NCBI RefSeq assembly: GCF_001641695.1
Contig: NZ_LSEF01000047.1
Location: 110,273 to 174,272 of the forward strand
Direction of reading: 5' to 3'
Length of the DNA stretch: 64,000 nt
Origin: Bradyrhizobium neotropicale
GTDB taxonomy: Bacteria; Pseudomonadota; Alphaproteobacteria; Rhizobiales; Xanthobacteraceae
The translations under genes and the position numbers were made by a program. A model generated the notes under the pieces. It made no database searches, was not told the origin of the DNA, and saw nothing but the letters and a program-made list of their open reading frames with translations. This document shows positions 59,973-64,000 of this stretch, piece after piece (the stretch's first letter is position 1; each line of letters starts with the position of its first letter).

Positions 59973-61873
59973 GAATGCAGTTTGCGGCGCGGGCGGCTGG
60001 CCGGCTGGCTGGGGGCGGTATGCGTCTCGCTGAAGAGCTCGGCGAGCTTCTCGGTGATGGCGCCGCCGAGTTCCTCCGCGTCCACGATCGTCACCGCACG
60101 GCGGTAGTAGCGCGTCACGTCGTGGCCGATGCCGATCGCGATCAGCTCCACCGGGGAGCGCGTCTCGATCTCCTCGATGATGTGGCGCAGGTGCCGCTCG
60201 AGATAATTGCCGGGATTGACCGACAGCGTGGAATCGTCGACCGGCGCGCCGTCCGAGATCATCATCAGGATCTTGCGCTGCTCGGTCCGGCCGAGCAGGC
60301 GCTTGTGCGCCCAGTCCAGCGCCTCGCCGTCGATGTTCTCCTTCAGGAGACCCTCGCGCATCATCAGGCCGAGGTTTTTCCGCGCACGGCGCCAGGGCGC
60401 GTCCGCCGACTTGTAGATGATGTGGCGCAGATCGTTCAGGCGTCCGGGATTGGCCGGCTTGCCGGCGGCGAGCCAGGCCTCGCGGGACTGGCCGCCCTTC
60501 CAGGCGCGCGTCGTGAAGCCGAGGATCTCGACCTTGACGCCGCAACGCTCCAGCGTGCGGGCCAGAATGTCGGCGCAGGTCGCCGCCACCGTGATCGGGC
60601 GCCCGCGCATCGAGCCGGAATTGTCGAGCAGCAGCGTCACCACGGTGTCGCGGAAGGTCGCCTCCTTCTCGCGCATGAAGGACAGCGGGTGATAGGGGTC
60701 GGTCACCACGCGCGACAGACGCGCGGGGTCGAGGATGCCCTCTTCGAGGTCGAACTCCCAGGCGCGGTTCTGCTGCGCCATCAGCCGGCGCTGCAGCCGG
60801 TTGGCGAGACGGGCGACGATGCCCTGCAGATGCGCGAGCTGCTTGTCGAGATAGGCGCGCAGGCGCTCCAGCTCGTCATGGTCGCAGAGGTCTTCGGCCG
60901 AGATCACCTCGTCGAATTTCGGCGCGAAGGCGTGGTATTCCGGCCCGCGCGGCTCGTTGGCGCCGCGCGAATTCGGCCGCGTCGCCTCGCCCGGCGTCTC
61001 GTCATCGCCGAGCTCGCCATCGTCGAAGGTGTCTGATGTCGAGGCCTGCGCGCTTTCCATCGCGCTCTCGCTCATCTCCTCCGTCGTCGCCTGCGCCTGG
61101 TCGGCGCTCATCTCCTGGGCGGCGTCGGAATCGGGCGAGCCCTCGGCGCCGGACTGATCGTTGTCGCCGTCGCGGTTGTCGTCCTGGTCGTCGTTGTCGT
61201 CGGTGTCGGCGTTGCGCTCGTCGCCGAGATCGAGCGCCGTCAGCAGATCGTGCACGGCGTCGCCGAACTTGGTCTGGTTCTCGACCAGGCCATCGAGCCG
61301 GTCGAGCCGCCTGCCGATCTTGTCTTCCAGGATCGGCCGCCAGAGATCGACCATCTTCTTCGCCGCGGCCGGGGGCGCCATGCCGGTCAGCCGCTCGCGC
61401 ACCAGCATTGCCAGCGCATCGGCCAGCGGCGCATCGGCGCGGTCGGTGATCTCGTCGAACTTGCCGCGATGGAAGTGGTCATCGAGCATCGCGGTGAGGT
61501 TCTTCGCAACGCCCGCCATACGGCGCGCGCCGATCGCCTCGACGCGGGCCTGCTCGACCGCCTCGAACACGCCGCGCGCCTGCGGATTGCCGGGCATCAG
61601 CTTGCGATGCAGCTTCGGATCGTGACAGGCGATTTTCAGCGCGATGGAATCGGCGTGGCCGCGCACCACCGCCGCATCGCGCTTGGTCATCTTGCGCGCG
61701 GGCTCGGGCAGCCGCGCCTTGCCGGGAGCCAAGCCCGGACGTTCGGCGGCGAAGCTGACATCGAGCTCGGGCGTCTTGGCGATCGCCTTCAGGCACGCCG
61801 CCACCGAGCGCTTGAACGGCTCGGTCGGGGCTTCCTTGCTGCCGGTACGGAATTTGGAGTTGGATGTGCTCAT
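59969..61873 (-). CDS. cobT: Cobaltochelatase subunit CobT
   Basis: 634 residues. An N-terminal domain ([20 protein letters not shown]), a very acidic linker (about 215-290, with [20 protein letters not shown]), and a C-terminal VWA-like domain, where [14 protein letters not shown] supplies the D-x-S-x-S metal site (about residue 415). With CobS and CobN it inserts Co2+ into hydrogenobyrinic acid a,c-diamide in aerobic B12 synthesis. Length matches the family (about 630). The start ATGA-overlaps the GNAT gene. cobN is not in the window. Confidence 0.95.
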   Translation of the reverse strand: MSTSNSKFRTGSKEAPTEPFKRSVAACLKAIAKTPELDVSFAAERPGLAPGKARLPEPARKMTKRDAAVVRGHADSIALKIACHDPKLHRKLMPGNPQARGVFEAVEQARVEAIGARRMAGVAKNLTAMLDDHFHRGKFDEITDRADAPLADALAMLVRERLTGMAPPAAAKKMVDLWRPILEDKIGRRLDRLDGLVENQTKFGDAVHDLLTALDLGDERNADTDDNDDQDDNRDGDNDQSGAEGSPDSDAAQEMSADQAQATTEEMSESAMESAQASTSDTFDDGELGDDETPGEATRPNSRGANEPRGPEYHAFAPKFDEVISAEDLCDHDELERLRAYLDKQLAHLQGIVARLANRLQRRLMAQQNRAWEFDLEEGILDPARLSRVVTDPYHPLSFMREKEATFRDTVVTLLLDNSGSMRGRPITVAATCADILARTLERCGVKVEILGFTTRAWKGGQSREAWLAAGKPANPGRLNDLRHIIYKSADAPWRRARKNLGLMMREGLLKENIDGEALDWAHKRLLGRTEQRKILMMISDGAPVDDSTLSVNPGNYLERHLRHIIEEIETRSPVELIAIGIGHDVTRYYRRAVTIVDAEELGGAITEKLAELFSETHTAPSQPASRPRRKLHS

Positions 61874-62280
61874 AGCGACTTCGTAAACCAATGGCGCGTC
61901 ACGCCGCCAGGATAGCCGTCAATGGCGCCGAACTCCTTGTAACCGCAGGAGCGGTAGAAGCCCGGCGCCTGGAAACTCATCGTGTCCAGGTAGGACCGGG
62001 TTGCCCCGATCTTTCTCGCCTCGTCCTCGATCGCCGCGATCAGCTTCGTGCCGTGGTCCCTGCCGCGAAGCTTCTGCTCGATCCAGAACAGCTGGATGAA
62101 CAGAACCGACGTCCAGACCTCACCAACGATACCGCCGACGATCTTGCCGCGCTCTTTCAGGGAAATCGCGAGGCGCTTGTAATTCTGCTTCCCCATCCGC
62201 TCATTGTTGTAGCCAATGAGCCCGGCGAGCACGGCTTTCTTGGTTGTCCCAACGCTGCGCTCGACGGTGATGGTTGCCAT
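61870..62280 (-). CDS. GNAT-family acetyltransferase
   Basis: 136 residues. [40 protein letters not shown] carries the R/Q-x-x-G-x-G/A acetyl-CoA motif ([10 protein letters not shown]), followed by [20 protein letters not shown] (motif B with the Tyr) and [20 protein letters not shown]. Overlaps cobT by 4 bp (ATGA) and starts 3 bp after the cobS stop. A GNAT inside cobST is common in Bradyrhizobium; substrate unknown. Confidence 0.88.
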   Translation of the reverse strand: MATITVERSVGTTKKAVLAGLIGYNNERMGKQNYKRLAISLKERGKIVGGIVGEVWTSVLFIQLFWIEQKLRGRDHGTKLIAAIEDEARKIGATRSYLDTMSFQAPGFYRSCGYKEFGAIDGYPGGVTRHWFTKSL

Positions 62281-62283
62281 GGA

Positions 62284-63282
62284 TCAGCTGAGCGCCACGT
62301 TCACCGCCGATTCCGGCAGCTCCGCGTTGAAGCAGCGCTGATAGAACTCGGCGACCAGCGGACGCTCGAGCTCGTCGCACTTGTTGAGGAAGGTGACGCG
62401 GAACGCGAAGCCGATATCGCCGAAGATGTCGGAGTTTTCCGCCCAGGTGATCACCGTGCGCGGGCTCATCACCGTCGACAGATCGCCGTTGGCGAACGCG
62501 TTGCGGGTGAGATCGGCAAGGCGGACCATCTTGTTGACGATGTCGCGGCCTTCCTGGGTGCGATAGTGCTTCGCCTTGGCGAGCACGATCTCCACTTCCT
62601 CGTCATGGCTGAGATAGTTCAGCGTGGTGACGATCGACCAGCGGTCCATCTGGCCCTGGTTGATCTGCTGGGTGCCGTGATAGAGACCCGAGGTATCGCC
62701 GAGGCCGACGGTGTTGGCGGTGGAGAAAAGCCGGAACGCCGGGTGCGGCTTGATCACCTTGTTCTGGTCCAGCAGCGTCAGGCGGCCGGAGACCTCCAGC
62801 ACGCGCTGGATCACGAACATCACGTCCGGGCGGCCGGCGTCGTATTCGTCGAACACCAGCGCCACGTTGTTCTGCAGCGCCCAGGGCAAAATGCCGTCGC
62901 GGAATTCGGTGACCTGCTTGCCGTCCTTGACCACGATCGAATCCTTGCCGACGAGGTCGATACGGCTGATGTGGCTGTCGAGGTTGACGCGCACGCAGGG
63001 CCAGTTCAGCCGCGCGGCAACCTGCTCGATGTGGGTGGATTTGCCGGTGCCGTGATAGCCGGTCACCATCACGCGGCGATTCTTGGCGAAGCCGGCGAGA
63101 ATGGCGAGCGTGGTGGCGCGGTCGAAGCGGTAGTCGGCGTCAACTTCCGGGACATGAGGATCGACTTCGGAATAGGCCGGCACTTCGAGATCGCTGTCGA
63201 TCCCGAACACCTGGCGGACCGACACCTTCATGTCGGGCAGACCGGAAACTTCCTCAACTTTGGACAGGGCGGCGGTCGTCAT
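62284..63282 (-). CDS. cobS: Cobaltochelatase subunit CobS
   Basis: 332 residues from the ATG at 63282 (CGGAGGA 5 nt upstream). AAA+ ATPase of the cobalt chelatase: Walker A GYHGTGKS at 75-82, Walker B with [20 protein letters not shown], sensor region [20 protein letters not shown] and the arginine-finger segment [15 protein letters not shown]. The frame is open to 63399 but the extra part is not supported. First gene of cobS - GNAT - cobT - esterase. Confidence 0.96.
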   Translation of the reverse strand: MTTAALSKVEEVSGLPDMKVSVRQVFGIDSDLEVPAYSEVDPHVPEVDADYRFDRATTLAILAGFAKNRRVMVTGYHGTGKSTHIEQVAARLNWPCVRVNLDSHISRIDLVGKDSIVVKDGKQVTEFRDGILPWALQNNVALVFDEYDAGRPDVMFVIQRVLEVSGRLTLLDQNKVIKPHPAFRLFSTANTVGLGDTSGLYHGTQQINQGQMDRWSIVTTLNYLSHDEEVEIVLAKAKHYRTQEGRDIVNKMVRLADLTRNAFANGDLSTVMSPRTVITWAENSDIFGDIGFAFRVTFLNKCDELERPLVAEFYQRCFNAELPESAVNVALS

Positions 63283-63578
63283 CAATCCTCCGAGGCCCCG
63301 GGCGGTCCCGAGACCAGTTATTTGCACGTTGGCTGCGGCTGGGTGCGGTTGCGAACGTATCAGAGACAACGAGCCGGCAGAAGCCCGCGCGCAAATCAAA
63401 GTTCCATTGTCTTTTCATTTAGATAGGCAAGGAACGCGATTTTTGGAAGGCTGCCCTGCGAATCATGCTCGAATTTCGCCCGAATAAGTTGGTCCCCCTG
63501 CGCAAATGGCACTTTTCGCAGCTCTCCCCACTTATGTAGGGTCTGAACCCGAATGCCCGTGGCCAACACAGAGACGAC
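63283..63578. other. Divergent gap between cobS and the DedA-family gene
   Basis: About 296 bp, partly AT-rich (63395-63540). A minus-strand frame ending at 63396 (…RAKFEHDSQGSLPKIAFLAY) is protein-like at its end but has no clear start. No promoter called. Confidence 0.5.
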
Positions 63579-64000
63579 GTGACGTCCATCCTTGATCCCT
63601 TCATTTCGTTCGTTTCGGCCCATGCGTGGCTGGCCTATCTGACCCTGTTCCTGGCAGCGCTTCTCGAAGCCGTTCCGGTGGTGGGCTCGGTGGTCCCCGG
63701 CTCGACCATCATCCTGGCGCTGAGCGCCCTGGTTCCGGGCGGGGAGCTCAGGCTGCCCTGGGTGCTGCTGGCGGCCGCCTTTGGTGCGGTCCTTGGAGAC
63801 GGCTCGGCCTTCTGGATCGGCCACCGGCGGCAGCGCGAAATCCTCAACACCTGGCCCCTGACCAACTATCCGCGCGTGGTCGAGGAGAGCGAGACCTTCT
63901 TCCACCGCTTCGGCACCTGGGCGGTGTTCTTCGCGCGCTTTGTCCCTCCAATTCGGGCTTTCGTGCCGGTCACGGCCGGCGCACTCGGCATGGCGCCGGC
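63579..64000 (+). CDS. DedA-family membrane protein, 5' part only
   Basis: The first 140 codons from a GTG; the gene runs off the right edge. SAHAWLAYLTLFLAALLEAV, VVGSVVPGSTIILALSALVP and GGELRLPWVLLAAAFGAVLG-DGSAFWIGH are the DedA/VTT-domain blocks, and RFVPPIRAFVPVTAGALGMA is the conserved R-x-P-R/A re-entrant segment. Inner-membrane proteins linked to lipid scrambling and membrane energetics. In Bradyrhizobium such genes are often fused to a PAP2 phosphatase domain, which cannot be seen here. Confidence 0.88.
   Translation, partial: MTSILDPFISFVSAHAWLAYLTLFLAALLEAVPVVGSVVPGSTIILALSALVPGGELRLPWVLLAAAFGAVLGDGSAFWIGHRRQREILNTWPLTNYPRVVEESETFFHRFGTWAVFFARFVPPIRAFVPVTAGALGMAP

Noticed and set aside
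63283..63400. Cobalamin riboswitch upstream of cobS
   Set aside because: No B12-box-like sequence was seen, and the gap to a clear ribosome site is short.

Overview
The window is one stretch of a GC-rich alphaproteobacterial chromosome, most likely Bradyrhizobium or a close relative in the Nitrobacteraceae. The evidence is the rhizobial pattern of the housekeeping genes (cobS/cobT, a second ftsZ, carD, fdxA, rpmB, a RegB/RegA-type redox pair), the many aromatic and acyl-CoA catabolic genes with several solute-binding proteins, and at least five families of dispersed intergenic inverted repeats. No phage, integrase, transposase, rRNA or CRISPR was found. The species is inferred, not proven.

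Region 1 (1-18,000) is catabolic and transport DNA. A truncated maleylpyruvate/maleylacetoacetate isomerase diverges from gentisate 1,2-dioxygenase. An operon of an FAD oxidoreductase and a TauABC-like ABC importer diverges from a LysR gene. Then follow an enoyl-CoA hydratase, a ketopantoate-reductase-like protein, an alpha/beta hydrolase and an acyl-CoA dehydrogenase. A LysR gene diverges from a DoxX - DsrE-like - TlpA-like thioredoxin operon, with a clear LysR-type operator between them. After tRNA-Arg(CCT) come VOC and GYD proteins and an RraA-like/cupin/Bug-receptor operon.

Region 2 (18,000-31,000) holds small exported proteins, a second PanE-like reductase, YidB- and GlsB-like proteins, and a CoA-ester catabolic block: SDR, two tandem acyl-CoA dehydrogenases that look like heteromeric partners, two enoyl-CoA hydratases, an ADP-forming acyl-CoA synthetase, a VOC protein and a branched-chain amino-acid type receptor.

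Region 3 (31,000-42,500) holds a nuclease-like exported protein, an M48 lipoprotein protease and an MFS transporter diverging from cyoABCD (bo3 quinol oxidase). SURF1 and a RegB/RegA-type sensor/regulator pair follow with overlapping reading frames. A perfect 23-bp palindrome lies in front of cyoA.

Region 4 (42,500-50,500) is the conserved carD - fdxA - S4 protein - SUV3-like helicase - DUF3108 - rpmB block. The S4 gene has no ordinary start codon, and a cluster of nine GANTC (CcrM) sites lies in the gap upstream of the helicase.

Region 5 (50,500-56,600) is the least conventional part. It has a chimeric scar (an AAA ATPase stub joined to a duplicated 5' end of a DUF2235 gene), a DNA-binding/coiled-coil protein in operon with a second FtsZ, a convergent coiled-coil protein, and the intact DUF2235 hydrolase. 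CtrA-type TTAA-N7-TTAA boxes stand in front of both transcription units. This is the best candidate for an undescribed cell-cycle-linked system.

Region 6 (56,600-64,000) has an old yellow enzyme, exported proteins, the overlapping chain cobS - GNAT - cobT - phytase-like esterase, and the start of a DedA-family gene cut by the window end.
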